Source of the DNA: an uncultured Collinsella sp.
Lineage (GTDB): Bacteria > Actinomycetota > Coriobacteriia > Coriobacteriales > Coriobacteriaceae
NCBI GenBank assembly: GCA_934668345.1
Contig: CAKUNE010000001.1
Coordinates: forward strand, 124,001-188,000
Length of the DNA stretch: 64,000 nucleotides
Reading direction: 5' to 3'
Under the pieces are notes generated by a model, which was not told the origin of the DNA, did no database searches, and saw only the letters and a list, made by a program, of their open reading frames with translations. A program made the position numbers and the translations under genes. Positions within the stretch are counted from its first letter, which is position 1; each line of letters opens with the position of its first letter. Of the stretch, positions 20,301-29,800 are shown piece by piece.

Positions 20301-20477
20301 CGCCGTTTCATCGGCTACAGCAGCAGTTTGATCCGAGGGGTCGGATTGGGTCTCTGGAAAGGATTCATATTCGTTGGAACCAACATTTTGATCTGCCCAA
20401 CAAGCCAAAGGGCTCAAAAGCAGCATCGTCATGAAGCAGGAAATCAGAACAATAAATGCTCTAAATTGCCTTTTCAA
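17310..20477 (-). CDS. Secreted ChW-repeat protein with central GT80 (sialyltransferase)-like domain
   Basis: 1055 residues from a TTG start placed 8 bases after AGGAGG. A signal peptide (about 1-28) is followed by an acidic linker, one block of three ChW repeats (about 75-225), a beta-rich stretch, a large central domain (about 325-760), and two more ChW blocks to the C terminus (nine repeats in all). The central domain has LLSDGSATYV (D444-G445), YYYKGHPNTPTG (K615-P618) and LSGYGSST (S663-S664). These correspond in order and spacing to the D/E-D/E-G, HP and SS motifs of bacterial GT80 sialyltransferases; the assignment is from memory of those motifs. An extracellular enzyme of this type is unusual because the nucleotide donor is cytosolic. 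It may instead be a binding or defective relative. It is the last gene of the ChW cluster. Confidence 0.7.
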   Translation of the reverse strand: MKRQFRAFIVLISCFMTMLLLSPLACWADQNVGSNEYESFPETQSDPSDQTAAVADETAPSIDATVEPKEAVPDVSYKSHISGIGWEPTFTSNGSISGTTGQSRRLEALRVSLPNSEDLGIEYRSHVQNEGWQDWVSNGAVSGTTGKGLQIEAVELKLTGDRAASYDLYYRVHASNFGWLGWTSNGSTAGTTGWSYAVEAIQIVIVKKGDAAPGDTAGAYVPSVFNCSLSQVGETTKVTLNISQIEDIKRLGIADSVKVSGSMSYGGKVTRSVSSTIALGDLGSSSSEIEFSDYGPFDVTLQYLKNGNIVHEDHQSIGISASEYNLAPLSASFPVVLYSLSFWDISTSSAGTTIPSIVMLDRPSAYNWNSLPSGMYGLPYLTHEENASSSSYQAFADYVAALYKINPKAKFNLYINDITCSLIHRMIYANKIPAGQYSIRLLSDGSATYVFTNEAFDVKDPDSKQAELIALWNAAKNKEYETGEVSKSYSDYHDHWDSMYAVLSIEPGTQWWMTRTNLFTSGDDNVFANKIASDPNVKKMNVSSMLTSLQNRGEDTVQAFKALYNFNDGYFDAATQQGKKVMMLLGTYVSYEQNFDDYANLTEVIYGDDYLYYYKGHPNTPTGMYPQKQEQLDRLGITDVDSSVAAELILFFNPEIGLSGYGSSTYNSASADAAGGLWNSTKAEALKPGAVIDYSIMDWFASPVTEDTDAAIKSLCKQGDSCYLVEFSDSILASANYDFAIYSHNSGALTYFKKSESGYAVVKVSRGPLDVLATSHVSNDGWQSASKGGNASGTVGQSKAVEAITLSLQNAPYDGGLEYRTHVSDYGWQDYAKEGEVSGTTGQSKSVQAIQIRLTGEMANRYDVYYRAHVQDRGWLGWACNDQVAGTTGFGLRLEAYQVVLVEKGSLAPGDTSQPSIQRTFSIKAHVSNLGWQSPVYEGMTVGTTGRNLAVEALTISKPDLGYSGGIEYRAHVQNIGWQKWVKNGKVAGTTGKSLSIEAVEIKLTGDLAKHYDVVYRAHVQSKGWLDWVKSGECAGTTGESLHLEALEVRLVEKS

Positions 20478-20586
20478 AAGAATCGCCTCCTAGATAGACA
20501 GTCGTCAATAACCATACTATCGGGAGTTAGCTTCATTAATGCCACCAATTAGGTGAACGAAGAAAAAGGAGCCTAATCCAACGGCA

Positions 20587-20632
20587 AGGGCCCTTTCTTG
20601 TTGCCAAGACTACGGCAACAGGAAAGGACCCT
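20587..20632 (-). terminator. Long hairpin after the YkuD ChW gene
   Basis: A 19-bp near-perfect inverted repeat (arms 20587-20605 and 20614-20632, two mismatches) with an 8-base loop lies 30 bases past the stop of the L,D-transpeptidase gene. No clear T tract follows on the minus strand. Confidence 0.6.
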
Positions 20633-20662
20633 CTAACAAGCACTCGCCGCTTACGGGAATAG

Positions 20663-23600
20663 CTAGTAGATTACCACCTTGGTAGCAAGGGGCACGTTAT
20701 CCCAAATCCATTTAGCGCGATCGATGGGCAAACGCACGCAGCCTTGTGAGATATGCATTCCCATTCGGCTGTCCATGGGATTAAAAGTTCCCTGGTAGTA
20801 CGGTATTGAATGGAACAGATAGTCCCCGTAAAACTGCGTGTAGTAGTAGCAGGTATACCCATGTCCAAACGAGTAGCCCTTGCCGGTGACGGCATACTCA
20901 CCCGTAGGCGTTGGAGTACTAGGGGCGCCGGTAGAGCAAGTCCAGTATTGAGCGTAACTCCACGACCCGCGCTGTCCACGAAAAACTCCAAGGCGGCATG
21001 TTTGCCTGTCAACCATAATGAGCCAGTTTGTATTGCTCGAATACCTATTAGCCCGATTAAGCATGGCCATCATGTCGGCAGGCAGCAAAGGCTGATCGGT
21101 ATACGGACGCCCAGTTGAACCGGGAGCTCCTGCACCCTTGGGAACAATCTTCACTTGAACAGACTCGACTCTGCAGCCTATCCTCGACGTTCCCGCGGAC
21201 TGCCCATTTGAGGTCCAGTCGAGCCATCCAAAGTCTTGGCAATATGCCCGATACCAGACATCAAAGTAGTTCGATAAGTCACCGGTCAGCCTAATCTTAA
21301 TTGCCTCGATACGCTTTGCGCGGCCTACTGTTCCAGCGATATCCCCGTTGGAAGCCCAGCTTTGCCAACCAACATCCTGCACATGGGCGGAGTACTCTAT
21401 ACCGCCCGATACGCTACTGGAGACATTTAGCTTCAGAGCCTCAATCGCAAGTGATCTGCCAGTCGTACCCGCAACACCGCCGTTGCCAACGGGATTCATC
21501 CAACCAAGCGTGGAAACATGCACCTGGAGCGTTAGGGCTGGTACCGAGATAAATGCGGGCACAGACGACGCACCAGGATCCCCGCCCTTCGCCACAAGCT
21601 TAATTTGGACAGCTTCTATCTGGATATTAAGCCCGGTAGTTCCAGCGGAATCGCCGTTTTTGGCCCAACCCAACCAACCATAGCCCGCCGAATGAACTCG
21701 ATAGTAAATGTCGTACTGATTCGCGAGGGAACCATTTAAGCGCAGCTCAAGAGCCTGAATGGCCAATCCTTGTCCAACGGTCCCAACATAACCGGCAGAT
21801 CGCCATTCCTGCCAACCAATATTGGCAACATGTGCTCTTGCCTCAATTTGAGAATCGTCATCCACACCGGACAACGACACATTCAAAGCTTGAAGAGAAA
21901 GCGATTGTCCAGTTGTGCCGGTTACCTGCCCATCTAAAACAGATGGAGACCACCCACGATTAGCGGAATGTGCCTGATAGACAACATGAGGGTGATCAGC
22001 GGAAGCATTGGAAACAAATGCACCATCCGTTACACCAGGCGCACTGCTCCCTTTGCTGACAATTTGCACTTCGACAGCCGTAAGGAATGAACCCGATATT
22101 GTTGCCCCCGCATCCGCACCATTGCAAGTCCAGCCAAGCCAACCTTTTTTGGAGTCAAAGCAGCGATACCAAACGTCATAGGCATTTGACAAATCACCAG
22201 TAAGAGTCAATCTCACAGCCTTTAAAACACGCCCATTGTTTTTAAAGTTAAGCGCAACGCCGTCTGAAACAGCATCACCCCATCCACCAAATTCATAGCA
22301 ACCTGAATAACCAATTGAACCTAAAGTCTCTTGATTATCAAATGAAATAGAAAGCGAAGTTAAAGGTTCAGAGCCGCTCTCGGAACCCAACAAGATCGAT
22401 TTACCTTGTGCGGAGCCCAGACTTTTCCCGTTAAGACCGAACGAGTTACCGCTCAGAATATCCGTAGCTCCAATAAAATGATTCGCTGTATCGCCAGGGG
22501 TAGAGCTACCCTTTTCGACCAACAGAATCTGAACCCCCTGGATAGCAGCGCCCTTCGCCGCAGAACCCGCAGGGGACCCATTCGATGTCCAGCCCAGCCA
22601 TCCACCCAAATTGCAAGCAAAGACACGGTACCAAATGTCATATGCAGCAGATAGCTCGCCGTTCAGCTTAAACTGAACGGCCTCAATGGATCGAGACTGC
22701 CCCGTCGTGCCAATGACGCCTGAAGACCAGTCTTGCCAACCAATGCCAGAGACGTGCGCGCGAGAGGAAATAGAGCCTCCGTGACCATACCAATTAACAC
22801 CAAGTGACAGTGCCTCGATTGCATTTCTTGAGTCAATGACCCCCGATGTCTTTCCGTCCGCGACAGTACCCATCCATCCAACATTGGAGACATGAGATCG
22901 ATAGGAAACGGTAGGCGGTTCCTGAGAATGATCCCTAAAGGCATCGCCACGCGCTGGCGCATCTTGAGCATTTTTTGGAAGCACCTTAATCTGAATAGCT
23001 TCGATCTGGTAAGCATAGCCCTGTGTTCCAGCAGGTTCACCATTTGAGGCCCAGCCAAGCCAACCAACATTTGCAGAATGAACGCGATACCAAATGTCAT
23101 ACGAATCAGAAAGACCGCCCGACAAAGATAGCTTGATTGCCTCGATGGCCCGCGACTGTCCAACTGTTCCAGAAGTCTGCCCGTTGCCCACCGGCTGAGA
23201 CTCCCATCCGATCCCGGAAATGTGCGATTGGACCGAAATGCAGTCATTCCCCAAAGGGCTGCCATCCTGTGAAAGCAGATTAATCTTGAGGGCTTCGACG
23301 CGCTTTGCGCGACCTGTAGTGCCGGCCGTCATTCCATTTGAAACGGGAGCTTGCCAGCCAATATCTTGCACATGAGCCTGGTATGAAACAGAGCCAAATA
23401 CAGTGGATACATCATTTTCTGGTTTCGCAGAATCAATTGCATTGGAGGTAGACTCGCCAGAAACGGATGAGGGAGAATCATCGTCTGACACAGTCGGCTG
23501 CTCGACTTCAACTCCCTGTTGTTCGATATTTAAGACAGGGCCCTCGTCTTTCGAGCTGCTGGCAGCACCGTCGGAATAATCAGTAGCCTCCGGCTGCGCC

Positions 23601-23698
23601 TGTAAAGTATCAGCCCAGACAGAAAGGGGCGTCAGAAGACATTGGAGGATTAGTAATGGTGTCATTGCCGTTGCTAGCAACCGTTGCGTCTTTTTCAT
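20663..23698 (-). CDS. Secreted ChW-repeat L,D-transpeptidase (YkuD)
   Basis: 1011 residues. A signal peptide (about 1-29) and an acidic Ser-rich linker precede five ChW blocks (about 100-870). Each block has three repeats ending in a KG..APG.T-type linker, and the first repeat of block 3 is degenerate. The C-terminal domain (about 890-1011) is YkuD. It starts IMVDRQTCRLGVF and ends with the catalytic motif MHISQGCVRL (H982, C987) after an upstream FHSIPYY histidine (H963). YkuD enzymes form 3-3 crosslinks or attach proteins to peptidoglycan, so the ChW blocks probably place the enzyme at the wall. ATG follows GGGGGAG. Confidence 0.88.
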   Translation of the reverse strand: MKKTQRLLATAMTPLLILQCLLTPLSVWADTLQAQPEATDYSDGAASSSKDEGPVLNIEQQGVEVEQPTVSDDDSPSSVSGESTSNAIDSAKPENDVSTVFGSVSYQAHVQDIGWQAPVSNGMTAGTTGRAKRVEALKINLLSQDGSPLGNDCISVQSHISGIGWESQPVGNGQTSGTVGQSRAIEAIKLSLSGGLSDSYDIWYRVHSANVGWLGWASNGEPAGTQGYAYQIEAIQIKVLPKNAQDAPARGDAFRDHSQEPPTVSYRSHVSNVGWMGTVADGKTSGVIDSRNAIEALSLGVNWYGHGGSISSRAHVSGIGWQDWSSGVIGTTGQSRSIEAVQFKLNGELSAAYDIWYRVFACNLGGWLGWTSNGSPAGSAAKGAAIQGVQILLVEKGSSTPGDTANHFIGATDILSGNSFGLNGKSLGSAQGKSILLGSESGSEPLTSLSISFDNQETLGSIGYSGCYEFGGWGDAVSDGVALNFKNNGRVLKAVRLTLTGDLSNAYDVWYRCFDSKKGWLGWTCNGADAGATISGSFLTAVEVQIVSKGSSAPGVTDGAFVSNASADHPHVVYQAHSANRGWSPSVLDGQVTGTTGQSLSLQALNVSLSGVDDDSQIEARAHVANIGWQEWRSAGYVGTVGQGLAIQALELRLNGSLANQYDIYYRVHSAGYGWLGWAKNGDSAGTTGLNIQIEAVQIKLVAKGGDPGASSVPAFISVPALTLQVHVSTLGWMNPVGNGGVAGTTGRSLAIEALKLNVSSSVSGGIEYSAHVQDVGWQSWASNGDIAGTVGRAKRIEAIKIRLTGDLSNYFDVWYRAYCQDFGWLDWTSNGQSAGTSRIGCRVESVQVKIVPKGAGAPGSTGRPYTDQPLLPADMMAMLNRANRYSSNTNWLIMVDRQTCRLGVFRGQRGSWSYAQYWTCSTGAPSTPTPTGEYAVTGKGYSFGHGYTCYYYTQFYGDYLFHSIPYYQGTFNPMDSRMGMHISQGCVRLPIDRAKWIWDNVPLATKVVIY

Positions 23699-23790
23699 TC
23701 GACTCCCCCATCACTCGACCATCTTTAGCATCATTATTTACCGTTTCGGCAATTGCTTAAATACCGAAAACGTGAATGGCACTTAAATAG

Positions 23791-23826
23791 AAACGAACGG
23801 ACCGTTGCAAAACGACCCGTTCGTTT
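23791..23826 (-). terminator. Hairpin after the GH25 ChW gene
   Basis: A 10-bp perfect stem (AAACGAACGG / CCGTTCGTTT) with a 16-base loop, 50 bases past the stop. A weakly T-rich stretch (TTTCTATTTAAG) follows on the minus strand. Confidence 0.55.
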
Positions 23827-23875
23827 AAGTCAGAGTATCTGTTAGAACCTGTGTGAAGACACGAATTGCGATCTG

Positions 23876-26734
23876 CTATGCAAGCGGCACGTTGTCATAC
23901 CAGCCCCATTTTGGCTTGTATGAGGTGGAATAATAATCCAACCAATACGCCATATCGAGTGTCCTAATCTGACCGACGTTATCCATTACCTGATTATTGC
24001 CGATATAAAGACAAACGTGACCGTAAATGCTGCCCATGCGTGTATGCGTATGCGAAGGAACGGCAATGACCATTCCGACTTTCAGCTGAGAATAATCGGT
24101 GTATTTGCAATAATCCCAGTAGTAATCGCAGGCATCCGTATGGACGTTCCTAAATCCGGCACGCTCGTAGATATCTGCAATCCACTCGGAGCACAATCCC
24201 GGACCAGGAGACGGTACCCGTCGGGCAAGATCTGCAATCTTCTTCTGCATGGGATTTGCAAACGCGGAAGGTTGCCCAAGCAAACACGGCGAAACGGTGC
24301 TTCCGGGGGCATTGGCGCCCTTCCTTGTAAGGCGAACTTGGACAGCTTGGACATGCGTTCCATAACCAGTGCTACCGGCAACTGCACCATTTCTAGTCCA
24401 ACCAAGCCAGCCGACGTTATCGACATGGACCCTATACCAGACATCGAAATAAGTTGCCAAGTCACCTGACAGGGAGACTTTAATTGCTTCAACCGAATTG
24501 GACTCAGTAGCAGACGACAGTTGATCCCCGTTTGACTTACCAGAAGTCCAACCTACATTCGAAAGATGCAGTTGATAATTAATCCCGCCGGCAACAGATG
24601 AACAAGTTTTAGCCGAAAACCCGGTGATGGGAATTCCCTGACCAGTTGTACCGGACATCTCTCCGGCCGAGACAGAATTCTGCCAAGCACCTTTAACCTG
24701 AGAGGAATACGTCACCGTAGGTATTTCAAGATGGGAATATCCCGACGTATCAGGATGGGAAGCACCCTTCTTAATGAGCTTAATCTGAACAGCCTCGAGG
24801 GAACAGGACATACCGGTGGTGCCGGCCTCCTCGCCGTCCTTGGCCCAGGCCATCCAGCCGATGTTGGAGGCGTGGACGCGGTAGTAGACGTCGTAGTCCT
24901 TCGCGAGGGAGCCCGTGAGCCTCAGGCGAACGGCCTCGACGGCGCGGCCCTGTCCGGTGGTGCCGCCCTCGGAGGCAGAGGGGGTGTCCCAGCCCTGCCA
25001 GCCGATGCCCGAGACGTGGGCGTCGACCTGGACTGAAGAGCCGTCCGAGTAGTCGGAGCTGTCGAGCGAGAGCTTGAGGTCCTCGAGGGCGAGGCCGCGG
25101 CCGGTCGTGCCGGCGGTCGTGCCGTCGGACACGGCCCCCTGCCAGCCCACGTTGGAGACGTGGGCGCGGTAGGTCAGGGACATGGGCTTCTTCTTGAAGG
25201 CGTAGTCGACGTTGGAGCCGTCGGACGAGGGGGCGGCGTCGCCCTTCCTGACGAGCCTGATCTGGACGGCCTCAACGCTCCTGCCGAAGCCCGTGGTGCC
25301 GGCCTCCTCGCCGTCCTTGGCCCAGGCCATCCAGCCGATGTTGGAGGCGTGGACGCGGTAGTAGACGTCGTAGTCCTTCGCGAGGGAGCCCGTGAGCCTC
25401 AGGCGAACGGCCTCGACGGCGCGGCCCTGTCCGGTGGTGCCGCCCTCGGAGGCAGAGGGGGTGTCCCAGCCCTGCCAGCCGATGCCACTTACATTAGCGT
25501 TAATTTGCACAGAGCCATCTTCAACGGGATTCAAGATGTTGACCTTAAGATCCTCCACTGATTTAGACTGCCCCGTTGTGCCAGCTGTAGATCCGTCGCG
25601 CTTGCTGCTCATCCAGCCAATATTCGAGACATGCGCCTCATACTGAATATGCATCTTGCTGTCGTCTACGTTCAAAAAAGAACCGTTGAAGCAATAGTTC
25701 ATGTCACAGCGTCCGTTAACGCCCGGGACATTGCCGCTGCTTGAATACTGCCAGAAACTGTAGCTGCCAGCATAATCGCAACGCCAATTATATTGAGCGA
25801 CCCAATGGTCATAACCGCTCAGAGACGGACTATCCAAGTAGTTGTTGAGCCAGTTAAGGTTCGCATAGATACCCGACTTAAAGCCAACGGCCTCCATACG
25901 GTTACAAAAAGCCTGCGCAATCTGGGCGAGCTTATCTTTGCTGAAATTTGGATCCTGCAGGATATAGTTATCCTCAAGATCGTAATAAACGGGAAGCGAC
26001 GGATGATGGCCACCGAGCCAAGCAAGTGTCCTGTCAGCCTCTTTATTGGCATCCTCTACAGAACGGGCGTAGGAGTAGTAATACACACCATAAGGAATAC
26101 CGAGGCGCTCACATTCAGCAGCATTCCTCTCAAAAGAATCGTCAGGTTTTCCGTAAACAGGTCCAACCTTGAGAATGGCAAAATCAATCCCAGCGGCCTT
26201 AACCTTATTCCAGTCGACAGTCCCTTGATGATTGCTGACATCGATACCACGCGCAACGGCACCATTTGGCAAAGCATCGTCAGACAAAAACTGCGCATCG
26301 ATGTCGTCGCTGCCCGTATTGATGAGGACACCGTTTTCATAACGCCAAGAGTTAGGCTCTAGGGAGTCGGATTCAGAGGAATCAGCCTCGATGGAAACAT
26401 CGCCCGAAGCCTCACCATCAGAATCATCAGTGCCCGGCTCATCGGCAGCAACCCCGGCCTGATCGTCGGAAATAAAGTCTGAATCCTCGTCAGGACGAGC
26501 AGCATTTGCATCGTCGCCGTACCATTCGGTTTGACCTTGGGAATCCGAAGCATCAACCTGTGTTCCCTGGGAACTTTCATCTTGGGACCCGCGCTCTTCA
26601 GACGCTTGAGATGTCGATTGCGAGATAGTGCCAGATTCAGCTGACAGCGCATATGCACAGTAAGGCTGAGCGACTTGCGACCAAATCATTACTAGCGCGC
26701 AAGCCAAAACCGCATACGCTTTTAGACGTTTCAT
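23876..26734 (-). CDS. Secreted GH25 lysozyme with ChW repeats and C-terminal NlpC/CHAP-like peptidase
   Basis: 952 residues. A signal peptide (about 1-30) and a long acidic linker precede a GH25 muramidase domain (about 160-360), with RGIDVSNHQG (D165) and catalytic YYDLED (D252, E254). Three ChW blocks (nine repeats) follow, then a C-terminal papain-like domain with GLCSEW (C848) and YGHVCLYIG (H906). It could cut both the glycan strand and stem peptides. I chose ATG 26734, five bases after GGGGGA, because it gives a clean signal peptide; an in-frame codon at 26776 would add 14 residues. The second repeat of each of the first two ChW blocks carries an unusual DTPSASEGGTTGQG insert and lies inside identical GC-rich DNA (separate entries). 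Confidence 0.88.
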   Translation of the reverse strand: MKRLKAYAVLACALVMIWSQVAQPYCAYALSAESGTISQSTSQASEERGSQDESSQGTQVDASDSQGQTEWYGDDANAARPDEDSDFISDDQAGVAADEPGTDDSDGEASGDVSIEADSSESDSLEPNSWRYENGVLINTGSDDIDAQFLSDDALPNGAVARGIDVSNHQGTVDWNKVKAAGIDFAILKVGPVYGKPDDSFERNAAECERLGIPYGVYYYSYARSVEDANKEADRTLAWLGGHHPSLPVYYDLEDNYILQDPNFSKDKLAQIAQAFCNRMEAVGFKSGIYANLNWLNNYLDSPSLSGYDHWVAQYNWRCDYAGSYSFWQYSSSGNVPGVNGRCDMNYCFNGSFLNVDDSKMHIQYEAHVSNIGWMSSKRDGSTAGTTGQSKSVEDLKVNILNPVEDGSVQINANVSGIGWQGWDTPSASEGGTTGQGRAVEAVRLRLTGSLAKDYDVYYRVHASNIGWMAWAKDGEEAGTTGFGRSVEAVQIRLVRKGDAAPSSDGSNVDYAFKKKPMSLTYRAHVSNVGWQGAVSDGTTAGTTGRGLALEDLKLSLDSSDYSDGSSVQVDAHVSGIGWQGWDTPSASEGGTTGQGRAVEAVRLRLTGSLAKDYDVYYRVHASNIGWMAWAKDGEEAGTTGMSCSLEAVQIKLIKKGASHPDTSGYSHLEIPTVTYSSQVKGAWQNSVSAGEMSGTTGQGIPITGFSAKTCSSVAGGINYQLHLSNVGWTSGKSNGDQLSSATESNSVEAIKVSLSGDLATYFDVWYRVHVDNVGWLGWTRNGAVAGSTGYGTHVQAVQVRLTRKGANAPGSTVSPCLLGQPSAFANPMQKKIADLARRVPSPGPGLCSEWIADIYERAGFRNVHTDACDYYWDYCKYTDYSQLKVGMVIAVPSHTHTRMGSIYGHVCLYIGNNQVMDNVGQIRTLDMAYWLDYYSTSYKPKWGWYDNVPLA
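24816..25009. repeat. 194-bp perfect direct repeat inside the GH25 ChW gene, copy A
   Basis: Identical base for base to 25293-25486, 477 bases away and therefore in the same reading frame. It encodes parts of two ChW repeats. Both copies are much richer in G+C than the DNA outside the patch, pointing to recent internal duplication or gene conversion. Confidence 0.95.
25293..25486. repeat. 194-bp perfect direct repeat inside the GH25 ChW gene, copy B
   Basis: Partner of 24816-25009. GC-rich sequence ends abruptly just after it, at about 25486, where ordinary AT-richer codons resume. Confidence 0.95.
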
Positions 26735-26837
26735 GTATATCCCCCAAATAACAGCTGAATACAGCAACACAATCAATGGTTATATTACCGCACTTCATAG
26801 AACACATTTTGAGCTTGGAAAAGAATGCCACCGACAC

Positions 26838-26868
26838 AAAAAGAGGCGCTCCTATTACGGAGCGCCTC
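26838..26868 (-). terminator. Intrinsic terminator after the NlpC/P60 ChW gene
   Basis: A 10-bp perfect stem (GAGGCGCTCC / GGAGCGCCTC) with a 6-base loop is followed on the minus strand by five T residues. It lies 9 bases past the stop and marks the end of the two-gene C39-NlpC ChW operon. Confidence 0.85.
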
Positions 26869-26876
26869 AATAGGCT

Positions 26877-29800
26877 CTATGCAAAAGGTCTTGCGGCACC
26901 GATCACACGACCGGGAGCGTTAACTGAACGTTCGGTAACTCCAATTCCCGGCCACGAATCAATAATTCGACCGTTACCGATATAGATTCCAATATGACCC
27001 TGGTAGTAGACCACATCTCCCCTCTGCATGGCAGAGGTGCTAACCGGCATAAACGTGTTGTTGCGATACCAGTTCATAGAGTTATACGTCTGCTCAGGCA
27101 GCCAACGATGGTTATAGGGGTTATACCAACCCATATCCATGCCAGTCGCATACAAACATTGCAGCACTAATCCCGAACAATCAACCGCATCCCCCGGCCA
27201 AGAAGACCAAGGCTCGATATAACGCGTTCCGATATATTCGCGTGCACGCTGGACAAAGGCGTTGATGCAATCCTGTCGCGAAGCGTTATAAGGAATTCGA
27301 GAAGGCGTGACATACGTGAAGTAACCGGTGCAATACGAAGGAAGCTGTACGCTATTGCAACTAACCTTTGGATAAGAACCGGGGGTCTGATATCCCATAT
27401 ATCGATAGGTCTCAAAATACGAATCAGACGTAGAGCCTGGTGCAGAAGCGCCCTTAGGGACAATCTTTACCTGTAAGGCCTGAACAGGAATGCCAAGCTT
27501 CGTAGTGCCCGCCGATGATCCATTTTTGGTCCAGCCAAGCCAACCATAATTTGAAACATGGACGCGATACCAAACATCAAAGTAATCAGAAACATCGCCA
27601 GTCAAGTTAATCTTCACAGCCTGAATTTGCTGACCTTGGCCAACAGTTCCCGATGTAGCCCCATCTGAAACAGCGGACTGCCAACCGATATTGGATACGT
27701 GGGCAGAATACGATATGCCGCCACTCATGGAGTCATCGGAAAGCGACAGCTGCATGGCCTCCATGGCACGGTTCTGTCCAACCGTTCCAGCAACACCGCC
27801 ATTGCCAACAGGGGCTTGCCAGCCAAGACCGGAGCAATTTGCCTTAGCAGATAGCCCGGGAAGTTGAATCAACGCATCATGGCCTTGAACGGGAGCGTCG
27901 GACGAACCCTTGGCAACCAACTTAATTTGAATTGCTTCGGCCTGCTTAGACAGTCCAACGGTGCCAGCCGCAGCTTCATTTTTAGCCCAACCAAGCCAGC
28001 CATAGTCTGCAGCATGAATACGGTAGTAAATATCGTATTTTGAAGCGTCGTTCCCGGTCAGCCTTAATTTAACCGCCTGAATTGCGAGGCCCTTGCCAAC
28101 AGTGCCAGCATAGGAAGCACCCGAGACGTACGGCTGCCAACCGATATTTGCAACATGTGCCGACACTTCAACTGTGGCATCGATGCCTTGCGTCGCAACA
28201 TACAGCGCTTGCAGGGAACGAGACATACCCGTCTGACCCACGGTTTCACCGTTACCAACGGGAGCCAGCCAGCCCGCAGAAGCAACGTGCGCCTGAGATA
28301 CAAGACCGATTCCAGGTGTTTCGACAAATGCATTGGCAGAGGAGCCAGGCGAAGACTGACCCTTATTTACAAGTGCAACATCGATGCCGCACAAACCGGA
28401 AGAACCACCAGAAACGCCACATGCCTGACCATTTGATGCCCAGCCAGTCCAGCCATTACCGGAATCGCATACTCGATACCAGATGTCATAATTGGCAGCG
28501 AGTTGACCGCTCAACGACATTTTTATCGCTTTTATGGGGGCGCCGGATACCGCCTTGGCAGCGCCACCATCCGATGAAGAAGCACCCCAGCCTGAGTACT
28601 CATCCATAACGGAATAAGAAATAGATCCGTTATCCGTTTGACCGGCAACGCTCAGGGAAATAGAGTTCAGCAGCTTAGCGCCCTTGCCTCCGATTGCGGC
28701 CTTTTGTCCGGAAGAGGAACCAAGACTCTCCCCAGAAACGGCAGATCCGGAAACCGTAACAGCATCTGGATCGCCGATAAAGATCTTGCCCGAAGAGCCG
28801 GGCGCTGCTCCGCCTTTCTCCACGAGAACCACTTTGACGGCTTCGATAGCCCTGCCCTTACCGGCAGAACCAGCGGCAGCACCATTGCAGGCCCAATCGA
28901 GCCAGCCTATGCCTGACACATGAGCGCAATACCAGATGTCATATTTTTCAGCCGCCTCACCGGTCAAGCGAATCTGGACGGCCTCAAGGCGTTGTGCCTT
29001 ACCAGTCGTACCGCAACGACCTTCAGACCACTGTTGCCATCCAATATTCGACACATGGCCACGAAGCTCAATAGCACCCGAATGGCCATACCAGTCAAGC
29101 TGGGCTTCAAGAGCCTCCATGGGAAGGCCCCTACCAGTTGTCCCAGCAACAGATCCGCCGCCTACAGGAGACATCCAGCCAATATTCGATGTATGCGAGC
29201 GAACGGAAATCGAAGCGGGATCATCGCTACGGTTCTTAAAAGGACAGGCAGTCTCGCCCGGGGCGGGGTCGCCCTTGGGCAGGACCGCGACCTGGACGGC
29301 CTGGACGGCGCGGCCGTAGCCAGCCGAGCCGGCGTCGGCGCCGTCGCACGCCCAGCCGAGCCACCCGAACTCGGCGGAGTGGACGCGGTACCAGACGGTG
29401 TAGCGGGCCGACAGGCCCGCGGAAAGCCTGACCCTCAGGGCCTCGACGGCGCGGGCCTGGCCGGTGGTGCCGGCGGTGCCGCCGTTGCCGACGGCGGCCT
29501 GCCAGCCGACGTTGGAGACGTGGGCCTCGACGGACAAGGCGTTTGCAACCTGCTCTTGAGAGGTTGCTCCATCCACTTCGAGTGAGATTCTGAGTGCCTC
29601 GAGATTAAGGCCCCTACCCGTCGTTCCGGCAACCTTACCCGAACTAACCGGATCCATCCAGCCGATATTCTGCACATGGGCAGAAACACTTACGTTTTTG
29701 ACGGTCAGCTGATTGCTTACGGCAGAATCGTCAGCAACGACCTCGCTTCTATCTTCGGATGAACCCTGTTGCGTGTCTTGGGACTCGTTAACAACAGGGG

